From Neorhizobium galegae (lineage in GTDB: Bacteria; Pseudomonadota; Alphaproteobacteria; Rhizobiales; Rhizobiaceae), in the NCBI RefSeq assembly GCF_017877055.1, contig NZ_JAGIPG010000002.1, positions 62,001-126,000 of the forward strand: DNA of 64,000 nt, read 5' to 3'. The notes beneath the pieces are model-generated. The model did not search any database and was not told the origin of the DNA. It saw only the letters and a list, made by a program, of their open reading frames with translations. Below, one piece after another: positions 35,128-44,004 of this stretch (positions are counted from its first letter, which is position 1; every line of letters begins with the position of its first letter). Both the position numbers and the translations under genes were made by a program.

Positions 35128-36640
35128 TCGGAGAGGTTTTCTGGCGCGCGGACTGGCGGCGGCTGCCATCTGGCGGCCACTCGGCTCCGTACGTGCGGCG
35201 AGCTTCAAGACCGATCCATTCGCCCTCGGCGTCGCCTCCGGGGCGCCCAGGGCCGACAGCGTCGTCCTCTGGACGCGCCTGATCCTCGAAGGCACCTCGG
35301 CAGCTACGTCTGCCGATCCCTTCGCGCCAGCCCCGAAGCCGAACCTTGATCCCATCGATGTGGAGTGGATGCTTGCCGAGGACGAGGCCTTTTCAAAACC
35401 GGTCCAGTCCGGCCTCTTCCGTGCGGTTCCCGAATTCGCCCATTCGGTACATGTCGAGGTCACCGGTCTTCTGCCCGGCCGCTGGTATTTCTACCGTTTC
35501 CGTTCCGGCAATGCGGCAAGCCCGGTCGGCCGCACCCGCACCGCGCCGGCGGACGGCGTCGAAGCCATCCGTTTCGCCTTCGCCTCCTGCCAGCAATATG
35601 AGCAGGGTTTCTACAGTGCCTATGCCGACATGGCCGCCCGCGATCTCGACCTCGTCGTGCATCTCGGCGACTACATCTACGAGCGGAGTTATGGCGCGCA
35701 ACTGGTGCGCAGGCACGAGACCGGCGTGCCCTCGATGCTCTATGAGTTCCGGGATCGCTACGCGCTCTACAAGTCCGACCCGCAATTGCGGGCGGCGCAC
35801 GCGGCCTTCCCCTGGCTCGCAGTCTGGGACGATCACGAGGTCACCAACAATTACGCGAACGACCGGGCGCCGGACGCACCGAACCCGACGGAATTCCTCG
35901 CCCGCCGCCGCGCCGCCTATCAGGCCTGGTTCGAGCACATGCCGGTGCATCCGAGCCTTGGCTCTGGCTTCGACGCGCTGCGCATCTACGATCATTATCG
36001 TTTTGGCAGCCTCATGGGTGTGACGCTGCTCGATACGCGGCAATATCGGTCGCCCGAACTCGAAGGTTCCGCCGGTGACGACCGGCCCGAGCGAACCATG
36101 CTCGGCCCGGCGCAGGAACAATGGCTCGGCAGGACGCTGGGCAACAGCCGGGCGAAGTGGAACGTCATCGCCCAGCAGACACTGCTCGCCGAGCGCGACA
36201 CCAAGGCCGGGCCGGCCACCGCGTATAATCTCGACGGCTGGGACGGTTATCGCGCTGCCCGCACCCGCCTGCTGGAGGCGGTCCAGACCTCGGCGGCCGA
36301 CAACCCGCTGATCATCGGCGGCGACCTGCACGCCTTCTACGCGGCCGATGTGAAGCGCGACTTCGCGAACGAGAAGGCCCAGGCGATCGCCAGCGAATTC
36401 GTCTGCGGCTCGATCACCTCCGATGCGCCGTCGGCGTCGAGCCTGGCGACGGCGGTTGCCGAAAACCCGCATCTCAAGTTTGCCTCGGACAAGCATGGTT
36501 ATGCGATCATGCGCTTGAGCGAACGGTCGGCCGGGGTGGATTTCATCGGCATAACCGACCGCAAGCAGCAGAATTCCCCCGCTGCCGTTTTCCAGAGCTT
36601 CGCCGTCGCCGACGGTGTTGCCGGCGTCAATCGGCTTTGA
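35114..36640 (+). CDS. PhoD-type alkaline phosphatase/phosphodiesterase, Tat-exported
   Basis: 508 residues. A twin-arginine signal is visible (DRRGFLARGLAAAA, residues 5-18), with probable cleavage after VRA near residue 28. The PhoD pattern follows: an N-terminal beta domain (SVVLWTRL), then metal-site motifs FASCQQYEQGFY, VVHLGDYIYE, WDDHEVTNNYAND and GGDLHAFYAAD. PhoD enzymes are Ca/Fe-dependent and hydrolyse phosphomono- and diesters in the periplasm. The overlap with the GDPD gene implies coupled translation, giving one phosphoesterase on each side of the membrane. Confidence 0.9.
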   Translation: MPLIDRRGFLARGLAAAAIWRPLGSVRAASFKTDPFALGVASGAPRADSVVLWTRLILEGTSAATSADPFAPAPKPNLDPIDVEWMLAEDEAFSKPVQSGLFRAVPEFAHSVHVEVTGLLPGRWYFYRFRSGNAASPVGRTRTAPADGVEAIRFAFASCQQYEQGFYSAYADMAARDLDLVVHLGDYIYERSYGAQLVRRHETGVPSMLYEFRDRYALYKSDPQLRAAHAAFPWLAVWDDHEVTNNYANDRAPDAPNPTEFLARRRAAYQAWFEHMPVHPSLGSGFDALRIYDHYRFGSLMGVTLLDTRQYRSPELEGSAGDDRPERTMLGPAQEQWLGRTLGNSRAKWNVIAQQTLLAERDTKAGPATAYNLDGWDGYRAARTRLLEAVQTSAADNPLIIGGDLHAFYAADVKRDFANEKAQAIASEFVCGSITSDAPSASSLATAVAENPHLKFASDKHGYAIMRLSERSAGVDFIGITDRKQQNSPAAVFQSFAVADGVAGVNRL

Positions 36641-36662
36641 CGCCTACTCAAGTTGGACTTTC

Positions 36663-37346
36663 ATGCAGATAGATCTTCTGATTTTCGATTGCGACGGCGT
36701 CCTGATCAACAGCGAGCCGATCGCCAGCCGCACGCTTGCCAAGGCCCTGCGGGATGCCGGTGCCGCCATCACCGCCGAGGAGGTCTTGGTCCGGTTCACC
36801 GGCAATTCGGCCAGCGCCATCCGCCGTATCTGCACGGAAGAGCTCGGCATTACCGATCTGGACGCGGTCTTTGCGGCCTGGCATCTCGACATCTATCCGG
36901 AATTCGCCCGCTCCTTGGAGCCGATGCCGGGTATCGAAAAACTCGTCCAGGCGTTGCCGCACCGCAAATGCGTCGCCTCCAACAGCTCGACGGACCGGCT
37001 GTCGAAAAGCCTCGGCCTGCTGCCGCTCTGGCACGCCTTCGCACCGTCGATCTTCAGCGCTGACATGGTGGCGCGGCCGAAGCCGGCGCCGGATCTCTTC
37101 CAATTCTGCGCCGAAACGCTCGCCGCCGATCCGGCTCGTTGCGTGGTGATCGACGACAGCGCCCATGGGATTACCGGGGCGAGGGCGGCAGGCATGACGG
37201 CGATCGGCTTCGTCGATCCCGCCGATCCGCGGCCGCATCGCGCCGCGATCCTGGCGGAGGCCGGGGCCGTTTTCGTGGCGACCGGCGCTGACGAGCTTGC
37301 AGAAGCGCTCGCCCGTCTGGAAACGCCGCTCACCGTCGAAGCCTGA
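36663..37346 (+). CDS. HAD-superfamily phosphatase (beta-phosphoglucomutase/YieH-like)
   Basis: 227 residues from ATG 36663. HAD motif I FDCDGVLINSEP (Asp9 nucleophile, Asp11), motif II ASNSSTDRLSKS, motif III Lys in RPKPAPDLF and motif IV VIDDSAHGI are all present, with the four-helix cap of subclass I. Relatives remove phosphate from small sugar or sugar-acid phosphates. It follows the PhoD-type gene by 22 bases. In this setting it would dephosphorylate the monoester left by the GDPD enzyme; that is inference from gene order. Confidence 0.9.
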   Translation: MQIDLLIFDCDGVLINSEPIASRTLAKALRDAGAAITAEEVLVRFTGNSASAIRRICTEELGITDLDAVFAAWHLDIYPEFARSLEPMPGIEKLVQALPHRKCVASNSSTDRLSKSLGLLPLWHAFAPSIFSADMVARPKPAPDLFQFCAETLAADPARCVVIDDSAHGITGARAAGMTAIGFVDPADPRPHRAAILAEAGAVFVATGADELAEALARLETPLTVEA

Positions 37347-37460
37347 GCGGACGCTCCACCGATTCTCCCGATATAAAAAATCGCCGGTGTCATCCGCCTG
37401 TAAAACTCCGGCCCTAAGAAACCCCCAGCAAGATTGCACGGCTGTGCAAAAGGGGGTTCG

Positions 37461-38594
37461 ATGGAACGGGACGGTTTTCTGGAATTGCGCGGAGTCGCCA
37501 GCCATTATGGTGCCACGCAGGTTCTGACCGATATCGACCTGTCGATCGCCAAGGGCGAGTTCGTGGCGCTGCTCGGCTCGTCCGGCTGCGGCAAGACGAC
37601 ACTCCTGCGCCTGCTCGCCGGCTTCATCAGCCCGTCTGCCGGCGAGGTGAAAGTGCGCCATCGCGACGTCACCCATCTGCCGCCGGACAAGCGCGGCATG
37701 GCGCTGGTTTTCCAGTCCTACGCGCTCTGGCCGCATATGACGGTTGCGCAGAACATCGGCTACGGGCTGAAGCTGAAGGGTGTTGCGCGGGCCGAAATCG
37801 CCAACCGCGTCGCCGCCATGCAGTCGCTGCTCGGCCTTGACGGGCTGGAGGCGCGCAAGCCGCAGGCTTTGTCTGGCGGCCAGCGCCAGCGCGTCGCGCT
37901 CGGCCGGGCGCTTGCCGTCGATCCGGAAATCCTGCTGCTCGACGAGCCGCTGTCGAACCTCGACGCCCGCATCCGCCTGACCGTCCGGCACGAACTGCGG
38001 GCGTTGCAGAAGCGCCTCGGCATCACCGCGATCCACGTTACCCACGATCGCGAGGAGGCCATGGTGATGGCCGACCGGATCGTCATCCTCAACGCCGGCA
38101 AGATTGCGCAAGCTGGCACGCCGGAGGATGTCTATAACCGTCCGGCCTCGGCCTTCGTCGCCGCCTTCATGGGCGCCGAGAACGTCATTTTGCTGAACGG
38201 CACACTTGAGGACGATGATTTTTCGATCGCCGCAGGCACTGCCAACGTTGCGGGCAATGTGCCGCTTGCCGGCCGTCCGCTGGCCTCGGGTCCGGTCGAA
38301 GCCCGTTTCCGCCCGGAGGCTGCCCGCCTTTTCGAAGCCGGCGAGATCGCGGTGATCGGCCCGGGCATCACCTTCCGGGGCGAGGTCGCCGCCGTCAGTT
38401 ATCCTGGCGGCCATTGGCGCCACGTGGTGCGGCTGGGGCAGACCGAGATCATGGCCGATGGAACCCAGGCCTTCGAGCCGGGTACCCGCGTCGGCGTGTT
38501 CGTGCCGGCCGAGGCGCTGTTCCTGTTCAAATCGCCGGAGGCTGCTTCGGTCTCACCCATTTCCCGGGCATCGTCCGGGAAAGTCCACGCCTGA
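37461..38594 (+). CDS. ABC transporter ATP-binding protein (PotA/FbpC-like)
   Basis: 377 residues from ATG 37461, 5 bases after AGGGGG. Walker A GSSGCGKTT, Q-loop VFQSYALWPH, signature LSGGQRQR, Walker B LLLDEP, H-loop HVTHDREE, and a C-terminal TOBE region. About 110 bases separate it from the HAD gene; that gap has no evident promoter dyad, so read-through from the phosphoesterase genes is possible. It drives the two permeases at 39840 and 40658. Confidence 0.93.
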   Translation: MERDGFLELRGVASHYGATQVLTDIDLSIAKGEFVALLGSSGCGKTTLLRLLAGFISPSAGEVKVRHRDVTHLPPDKRGMALVFQSYALWPHMTVAQNIGYGLKLKGVARAEIANRVAAMQSLLGLDGLEARKPQALSGGQRQRVALGRALAVDPEILLLDEPLSNLDARIRLTVRHELRALQKRLGITAIHVTHDREEAMVMADRIVILNAGKIAQAGTPEDVYNRPASAFVAAFMGAENVILLNGTLEDDDFSIAAGTANVAGNVPLAGRPLASGPVEARFRPEAARLFEAGEIAVIGPGITFRGEVAAVSYPGGHWRHVVRLGQTEIMADGTQAFEPGTRVGVFVPAEALFLFKSPEAASVSPISRASSGKVHA

Positions 38595-38637
38595 CCTCTC
38601 GATCCCTCTGCCTTTTCAATCCAACGGAGAAGCACCC

Positions 38638-39771
38638 ATGAAGAAGATGTCTTACGCCGCCTTCGCCGTCGCTTTCGCAGCCCTCCCGGTTCATGCCGAA
38701 GAGCTGACGGTCGCGACCGCCGGCGACCAGAACATGGTCGACTACATCAACCAGTATCTCGGCCCGCTTTTCGAAAAGACCTATCCGGGCAACACCGTTC
38801 GCGCCGTCGGCACCGGCCCCGGCGACGCCGGCTCGCAGAAGATCCTCGAGCGCTTTGACGCTCAGGCTGCCGCCAACGTCCCGGCCTGGGATTTCGACGT
38901 CGCCGTCGTGCATGAGAAGTTCGTTGGCCCGATGGTCACCAAGAACTACCTCGACAAGTACCGCGCTGATATCGACACCGGCAAGCTGGTGTCCCGCGGC
39001 AATGCCAAGATGGCGCTCGGCGCCAATGTCGACGGCTACGTCATGCCGATGTTCAACAGCCAAACCGCGATCGCCTATAACCCCGCGCTGGTTCCGAACC
39101 CGCCGAAGTCCTATACCGAACTCGCAGACTGGGCCAAGGCTCATCCGAAGCAGTTCGGTTACAACGGCATCAAGGGTGGCGCCTCCGGCGTTTCCTTCGT
39201 CATGGGCTGGATTTACGCCTTCGGCGGCGGCGACGCCAACATCCTGATGAACGGCCCGTTCAAGGAAGAAGAAACCAAGAAGTGGGATGCGGCCTTCAAA
39301 AGCCTCGCCGATTTCACGACCAATGCGACGCTGACGCCCGGCAATGCCGGCACGCTCGACCTGCTGTCGCGCGGCGAAATCGCCATGGGCCCGGTCTGGG
39401 TCGACATGTTCTACTCCTGGCAGGCCAGCGGCCAGCTTCCCCCGACCATGAAGCTCGTCCTGCCGGCTCCGGGCATGCCCGGCCAGCCGATGCACTACGT
39501 CATGCCGGAAAAGGCCGCCCACAAGGCGCTGGCCGAGAAGTTCATCGCTCTCGCCACCAGCCCGAAGGTCCAGGCCGAAGGCATCGTCAAGCGCTTCAAC
39601 TGGTATCCGGGCATCGACGCCGACAACGTCAAGAAGGAACTGGACGACGCCACTTGGAACAAGCTGTTCGTCGACATCTCGCCGGCCGATCTTGCTGCCA
39701 AGGGCAAGCCCTTCCCGATCGCTCCCTACAACACCGCGATCCTCGAAGCCTATGAGAAGTCCGTGAAGTAA
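38638..39771 (+). CDS. ABC transporter substrate-binding protein (spermidine/phosphonate-type, SBP family 1)
   Basis: 377 residues with a Sec signal peptide of about 20 residues ending PVHA before EELTVATAG. The mature protein is a two-lobed class II binding protein of the PotD/FbpA group. ACGGAGA lies 8 bases before ATG 38638. Ligand unknown: the group binds polyamines, iron, thiamine, sugar phosphates and 2-aminoethylphosphonate, and the flanking phosphoesterases favour a phosphorylated compound. A strong hairpin follows the gene. Confidence 0.92.
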   Translation: MKKMSYAAFAVAFAALPVHAEELTVATAGDQNMVDYINQYLGPLFEKTYPGNTVRAVGTGPGDAGSQKILERFDAQAAANVPAWDFDVAVVHEKFVGPMVTKNYLDKYRADIDTGKLVSRGNAKMALGANVDGYVMPMFNSQTAIAYNPALVPNPPKSYTELADWAKAHPKQFGYNGIKGGASGVSFVMGWIYAFGGGDANILMNGPFKEEETKKWDAAFKSLADFTTNATLTPGNAGTLDLLSRGEIAMGPVWVDMFYSWQASGQLPPTMKLVLPAPGMPGQPMHYVMPEKAAHKALAEKFIALATSPKVQAEGIVKRFNWYPGIDADNVKKELDDATWNKLFVDISPADLAAKGKPFPIAPYNTAILEAYEKSVK

Positions 39772-39787
39772 TCGCACTCCACGAACC

Positions 39788-39815
39788 TGCTCCCCGTAGT
39801 TCAGCACGGGGAGCA
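39788..39815 (+). terminator. Intercistronic hairpin after the binding-protein gene
   Basis: TGCTCCCCGT and ACGGGGAGCA pair over 10 bases with an 8-base loop, followed by TTTC. It lies 16 bases after the stop codon and 24 before the permease ATG. It may be a partial terminator or an mRNA stabiliser that gives more binding protein than permease. Confidence 0.65.
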
Positions 39816-39839
39816 TTTCACTTCAAGAACGGTCGAACC

Positions 39840-40661
39840 ATGCCAAAACGCCTTCTCGGTCTCCTCCTTGTGCTGCCGGCACTCGCGGTGATCGCCTTCC
39901 TCTTCATCCTGCCGCTGATCATGTCGGCGGTCGGCGCCTTCCAGGTGGAGGAGGCTTTCGGCTGGGGCAATTTCATCAAGACCTTCGACCTCTATACCAA
40001 GGACATCATCTTCACCGTTGTGATCGTCAGCCTGTCGACGGTGCTGATCGGCATCGCCTCGATCGCGATCGGCGGTTACCTGACGCTCGGCGAACATCCG
40101 GTGGCGGTCGCAATCCTGCGCTGGCTCTACCGCTGGCCGATGTTCATCCCCTTCATCGTCGTCGGCCAGATCCTGCGGACGTTCCTTTCCAAGAACGGCA
40201 TGATGAACAATACTTTCATCAATCTCGGCCTTTTGACGCCGCTCGATGCGGTGAGCTTCCTCGATTGGCGCGGCATCGTCATCGCCTTCGTCTGGAAGCA
40301 GACGCCGTTTGTGGCGCTGCTCGTCGCCGGCGCCATGGCTTCCATCAATCGCGATACGATCGAAGCGGCCCGCAATCTCGGCGCCTCGCGGCTGCGGCTG
40401 CTCGTCGAGATCGTCGTGCCGCAGGTGGCGATGACGCTGACGGTCGGCCTCATCCTCTCCTTCGTCACCATGATGTCGGTTCTCTCGGTGCCGCTGATGA
40501 TCAACGCCCAGTCGCCGACCATGCTGACCGCCGATATCGCCTTTCGGGTCAATTCCTACGGGGATTACGGCGTCGCCAATGCGCTCGGCCTGATCTCGCT
40601 CGTGCTCGCCGGATCCGTCGCATGGATCTACCTGCGCGCCAGCCTCAAGGAGCGCGCATGA
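39840..40661 (+). CDS. ABC transporter permease (PotB-like)
   Basis: 273 residues, six predicted helices (first at about 6-28). The EAA loop reads EAARNLGASRLRLLVEIV (about 178-195). The ribosome site is weak. The stop overlaps the next permease (ATGA), so the two form a heterodimer. Same importer as the ATPase at 37461 and the binding protein at 38638. Confidence 0.9.
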   Translation: MPKRLLGLLLVLPALAVIAFLFILPLIMSAVGAFQVEEAFGWGNFIKTFDLYTKDIIFTVVIVSLSTVLIGIASIAIGGYLTLGEHPVAVAILRWLYRWPMFIPFIVVGQILRTFLSKNGMMNNTFINLGLLTPLDAVSFLDWRGIVIAFVWKQTPFVALLVAGAMASINRDTIEAARNLGASRLRLLVEIVVPQVAMTLTVGLILSFVTMMSVLSVPLMINAQSPTMLTADIAFRVNSYGDYGVANALGLISLVLAGSVAWIYLRASLKERA

Positions 40662-41497
40662 CAGCCGCCCGCAATCCCGCTCGCCGCAATCCGCTCGCTG
40701 CTCTCTGGTGGGTGCCGCGCGGCATCATCTTCGGGCTGATGGCCTTCTTCATCTTCGGGCCGCTGTTCAACCTCGTCCTATGGACGGTGGCGGAGAAGTG
40801 GTATTTCCCCTACAGCCTGCCGTTGGAATACGGCTTCAGCTCCTGGGCAAAAGTGTTCGCGCCGCGCGGCGGGGCGATGCAATCGCTCACCAATTCGCTG
40901 GTCGTGGCGCTGCTGACGGTCGTGGTCTCGTTGGTTCTGGCGATCCCGGCCGGTTACGCGCTGGCCCGGCTGAAACTGCCGTTCCGTGGCCTCATCCTGC
41001 TCGCCTTCCTCATTCCGCAGGCCTTTCCGAACCTGACTGTCTACGTGAACATCGCCCGTATCTTCTACGAGATCAGGCTCAACGGCACGATCCCGGGCGT
41101 CGTGCTGGTGCATGTCTCGCACGGCCTCGTCTACGCTGTCTGGATCGCAACAGCCGCCTTTTCGGCGATCGATGCAGAGCTGGAACTGGCGGCACGCAAT
41201 ATCGGCGCCGGCGCGATGCGCACCTTCATGGACGTGACGCTGCCGCTTGCGGCGCCCGGCCTGATGGCGAGCGCCGTCTTCGTTTTCCTGGAATCGCTCG
41301 ACGAGTTCACCGGCAGCTATTTCGTCGGCGCGCCGGATGTGAACATGCTGCCGCTGCTGCTCTATACGACGGCTGCCGGTGGCAATTATCAGATCGCATC
41401 GATCACCGCCCTCTTGCTCCTCGTTCCCTCTCTGGTGTTCATGTTGATCGTGGAGCGATTCCTGAAGGCGGACGTCCTTTCGCGCGTAGGGCATTGA
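40658..41497 (+). CDS. ABC transporter permease (PotC-like)
   Basis: 279 residues from ATG 40658; the frame extends upstream to 40265 only as a shadow of the preceding permease. After a basic N-terminus come six helices, with the EAA loop ELAARNIGAGAMRTFMDV (about 180-197). It completes the importer. The LacI-type gene starts 7 bases downstream, with its ribosome site at the permease stop, so the regulator is probably in the same transcript. Confidence 0.9.
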   Translation: MTAARNPARRNPLAALWWVPRGIIFGLMAFFIFGPLFNLVLWTVAEKWYFPYSLPLEYGFSSWAKVFAPRGGAMQSLTNSLVVALLTVVVSLVLAIPAGYALARLKLPFRGLILLAFLIPQAFPNLTVYVNIARIFYEIRLNGTIPGVVLVHVSHGLVYAVWIATAAFSAIDAELELAARNIGAGAMRTFMDVTLPLAAPGLMASAVFVFLESLDEFTGSYFVGAPDVNMLPLLLYTTAAGGNYQIASITALLLLVPSLVFMLIVERFLKADVLSRVGH

Positions 41498-41504
41498 GGA
41501 AAGC

Positions 41505-42518
41505 ATGAAGGACGAGAAACGCATGCGCTTTGTCAGCGCCGAACAGGTCGCCCGCCTTGCCGGCGTCTCCCGTTCGGCCGTCTCCCGCACGTTTACGCCG
41601 GGCGCAAGCGTTGCGCCGGCAACGCGGGAAAAGGTGCTGCGGGCGGCGGAAGAGCTCGGTTACCACGTCAACGACCTCGCGCGCGGCGTGCTCGCCAACC
41701 AGAGCCGGCTTGTCGGCATCGTCGCCACCAAGCCGGAGCTTGGCTTTCGCGCCCATCTGACGGCGGCGCTCGCCAAGGCGCTGATCCAGCGTGGCAGCAT
41801 CCCGATCCTCATCAATACCGGCCAGGCGGAAGAGGAATTGCTGGCCGCCCAGAAAATGCTGATCGGTCATCGCGCCGAGGCGACGATCATCCTGTCCGGA
41901 TCGCCGCCGGCAAGCTTCTTCGAGCTTGCCCAGCGCAACGGCCAGCCGCTGGTAGTGATCGGCCGTTCGGAACCGGATGCCGATCATGTCCGCGCCGGTA
42001 ATTCCGAGGCCTCGCGCAAAGCCGCCAATGCCTTTTTCGATGCCGGCCGGCGGCGGCTCGCCGTGGTCGGCTCGCAATCGGGGACTCCGAGCATCGCCGA
42101 GCGTGAAACGGCCTTCCTGTCGGCCGCGCGGTCGCTCGGCGCCGAAGTGCAGTCCGCCGGTGGGCCGGATTCCGACTACGACAGCGGCATCGCCGCCGCC
42201 CGCGAGCTTTTTGCCGGCAGCGAACACCCGGACGCCATCTTCTGCGCCAACGACCAGATCGCCTTCGGGGTGATGGATTTCATCCGCATCGAGGCGAAGC
42301 TGCGCATCCCCGAAGACGTAGCGGTGATCGGCTTCGACGACGTGCCGGAGGCGGCCTGGCTGAGTTATGGCCTCACAACCTTCCGCCAGGACCCAATCAC
42401 CATGGCGCTGCGGGCTGTCGAGCTTCTGGAACGACGCCTCGAAAACCCGGACGCTTCGCCGGGTTACGAGCGGGTCATCCCCGAGCTGGTCTTGCGGAAG
42501 AGCTTCGTTCCGGCTTGA
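41505..42518 (+). CDS. LacI-family transcriptional regulator
   Basis: 337 residues. The N-terminal LacI helix-turn-helix is clear (VSAEQVARLAGVSRSAVSR, about 10-28, then the hinge helix around ELGYHVNDLARGVLANQS), followed by a periplasmic-binding-protein-like effector domain ending in the usual RP-like segment. ATG 41505 has TGAGGA 4 bases upstream; an internal ATG at 41523 is less likely. As last gene of the importer operon it may sense the imported compound, which gives the region two regulators of different families, SorC at one end and LacI at the other. Confidence 0.92.
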   Translation: MKDEKRMRFVSAEQVARLAGVSRSAVSRTFTPGASVAPATREKVLRAAEELGYHVNDLARGVLANQSRLVGIVATKPELGFRAHLTAALAKALIQRGSIPILINTGQAEEELLAAQKMLIGHRAEATIILSGSPPASFFELAQRNGQPLVVIGRSEPDADHVRAGNSEASRKAANAFFDAGRRRLAVVGSQSGTPSIAERETAFLSAARSLGAEVQSAGGPDSDYDSGIAAARELFAGSEHPDAIFCANDQIAFGVMDFIRIEAKLRIPEDVAVIGFDDVPEAAWLSYGLTTFRQDPITMALRAVELLERRLENPDASPGYERVIPELVLRKSFVPA

Positions 42519-42543
42519 GTTACAAGCCTCTCAAGGGTACTCG

Positions 42544-42628
42544 CCGTCATCCTCGGCCTTGTGCCGAGGATCTGCCACGCCCATGAATTGAACGTTCCCA
42601 GATGCTCGGGACGGCCCGAGCATGACGG
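42544..42628. repeat. Palindromic intergenic element (two hairpins, inverted ends)
   Basis: The ends CCGTCATCCTCGG (42544-42556) and CCGAGCATGACGG (42616-42628) are inverted repeats with one mismatch. Inside are two perfect hairpins: ATCCTCGGC/GCCGAGGAT (42549-42571) and ATGCTCGGG/CCCGAGCAT (42602-42623). This is the form of the RIME/REP-like palindromes scattered between rhizobial genes. It lies between two convergent genes and could end both transcripts. Confidence 0.75.
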
Positions 42629-42635
42629 AGAAACT

Positions 42636-43511
42636 CTAAATCTTCAAAAGCTTGCGGGCGTTTTCCTTGAGGATCAGCGGCCGCACCTCGTCCTTGATCG
42701 AGATCGCTGCAAAATCCGCCATCCAGCGGTCAGGCGTGATCGCCGGCCAGTCCGAGCCGAACAGCATTTTGTGCTTCAGGATCGAGTTGGCGTACTGGAT
42801 CAGGATCTGCGGAAAGTACTTTGGAGACCAGCCGGACATGTCGATATAGACGTTCGGCTTGTGGGTCGCGACCGAAAGCGCCTCCTCCTGCCAGGGGAAG
42901 GAGGGATGTGCCAGGATAATCGGCATGTCGGGAAAATCCGCCGCCACATCATCGAGATATATCGGGTTCGAATATTTCAGCCGCATGTTCATGCCGCCGC
43001 GCATGCCGGCGCCGACGCCGGTCTGGCCGGTATGGAACAGCGTGATCGCGCCTTCTTCGGCAATCGCCTCGTAGAGCGGATATGCCATCCGGTCGTTCGG
43101 ATAGAAGGCCTGCATGGTGGGGTGGAACTTGAAGCCCTTGACGCCGAATTCCCGCACCAGCCGGCGCGCCTCGCGGGCGCCCAGCTTGCCCTTGGCCGGG
43201 TCGATCGAGGCGAACGGGATCATGATGTCGCTGTTTTCGGCGGCGATCATCGCCACTTCTTCGTTGTTGTAGCGGCGAAAGCCGGTCTCGCGCTCCGCAT
43301 CGACCGGGAAGATCACGCAGCCGATCTTGCGTTCGCGGTAATAGACGGCGGTCTCGTTCACCGTCGGCAGCATGCCCTTGTGGCCGGCCGGGTTCTTGAA
43401 ATATTTGGCCATGCCAGCCTGGAATTCGTCGTAACCGTCGTCACGCGGGCCGCAGCAGGGCTCTTCCGCATGGGTGTGGATGTCGATTGCGATCAGCTCG
43501 TCGATGTTCAA
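42636..43511 (-). CDS. Amidohydrolase-2 family protein, possible aryl beta-ketoacyl-CoA hydrolase
   Basis: 291 residues. Metal-dependent hydrolase motifs of the ACMSD branch are visible: IDIHTH near the N-terminus, KFHPTMQAFYPND, LAHPSFPW and FGSDWPAITPDRW near the C-terminus with the metal Asp. The start is TTG 43511 with GGGAGG 8 bases upstream; no ATG fits. In Agrobacterium fabrum a member of this superfamily in the hydroxycinnamate cluster (Atu1421, from memory) hydrolyses the beta-ketoacyl-CoA intermediate. The same neighbours here suggest that role, but decarboxylase or hydratase activity remains possible. Confidence 0.75.
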   Translation of the reverse strand: MNIDELIAIDIHTHAEEPCCGPRDDGYDEFQAGMAKYFKNPAGHKGMLPTVNETAVYYRERKIGCVIFPVDAERETGFRRYNNEEVAMIAAENSDIMIPFASIDPAKGKLGAREARRLVREFGVKGFKFHPTMQAFYPNDRMAYPLYEAIAEEGAITLFHTGQTGVGAGMRGGMNMRLKYSNPIYLDDVAADFPDMPIILAHPSFPWQEEALSVATHKPNVYIDMSGWSPKYFPQILIQYANSILKHKMLFGSDWPAITPDRWMADFAAISIKDEVRPLILKENARKLLKI

Positions 43512-43536
43512 GGTCCGCTCCTCCCGATCCTTAAAT

Positions 43537-43992
43537 TCAGCCCAGGCCTACGAATTTCTGCAGGAGGGCCGTCAGTTGCTGGCGCTCGCCAGCGGTAAGA
43601 TTGGCACCGACCGACGCTTCGTAGCTAAAGAACCACTGGCTTGCCTGCTCGACCCTCGTGACCGCTTCCGGGGTCAGCGTGATCTCTACGGCTCGGCGAT
43701 CGCCATCCGGGATTTTTCGGGAAACCAGGTTCTGGTCCTCCAGCGCCCGGATCAGCTTGGTCATATGGGCCCGCTTGATCATCAGCCGCTGGCCGAGCAC
43801 GCTCTGCCGGATGCCGGGATTGTGGAGAATGACCCAAAGAACGGAGAATTCTCCCGGCTTCAGATTATGTTCCCCGACCTCTTCGAAAAAACGCTCGTAG
43901 ATCTTGAGCTGCGCCAGCCGCATCAGGAAGCCGAGCGCCGAATTGAGCCGGTCGAGATCGACCTCGTCTGCCGTGCGGATCGGCATGTCCAT
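43537..43992 (-). CDS. MarR-family transcriptional regulator
   Basis: 151 residues. The MarR winged helix is seen in LKPGEFSVLWVILHNPGIRQSVLGQRLMIKRAHMTKLIRALED (about 45-87) followed by the wing DGDRRAVEITLT. AAGGGGA lies 9 bases before ATG 43992. It sits between the crotonase and amidohydrolase genes on the same strand. MarR repressors of hydroxycinnamate genes (HcaR, CouR, FerR) are released by the CoA thioester; the dyad at 44868-44885 is a candidate operator. Confidence 0.88.
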   Translation of the reverse strand: MDMPIRTADEVDLDRLNSALGFLMRLAQLKIYERFFEEVGEHNLKPGEFSVLWVILHNPGIRQSVLGQRLMIKRAHMTKLIRALEDQNLVSRKIPDGDRRAVEITLTPEAVTRVEQASQWFFSYEASVGANLTAGERQQLTALLQKFVGLG

Positions 43993-44004
43993 GGGCGTTT
44001 CCCC

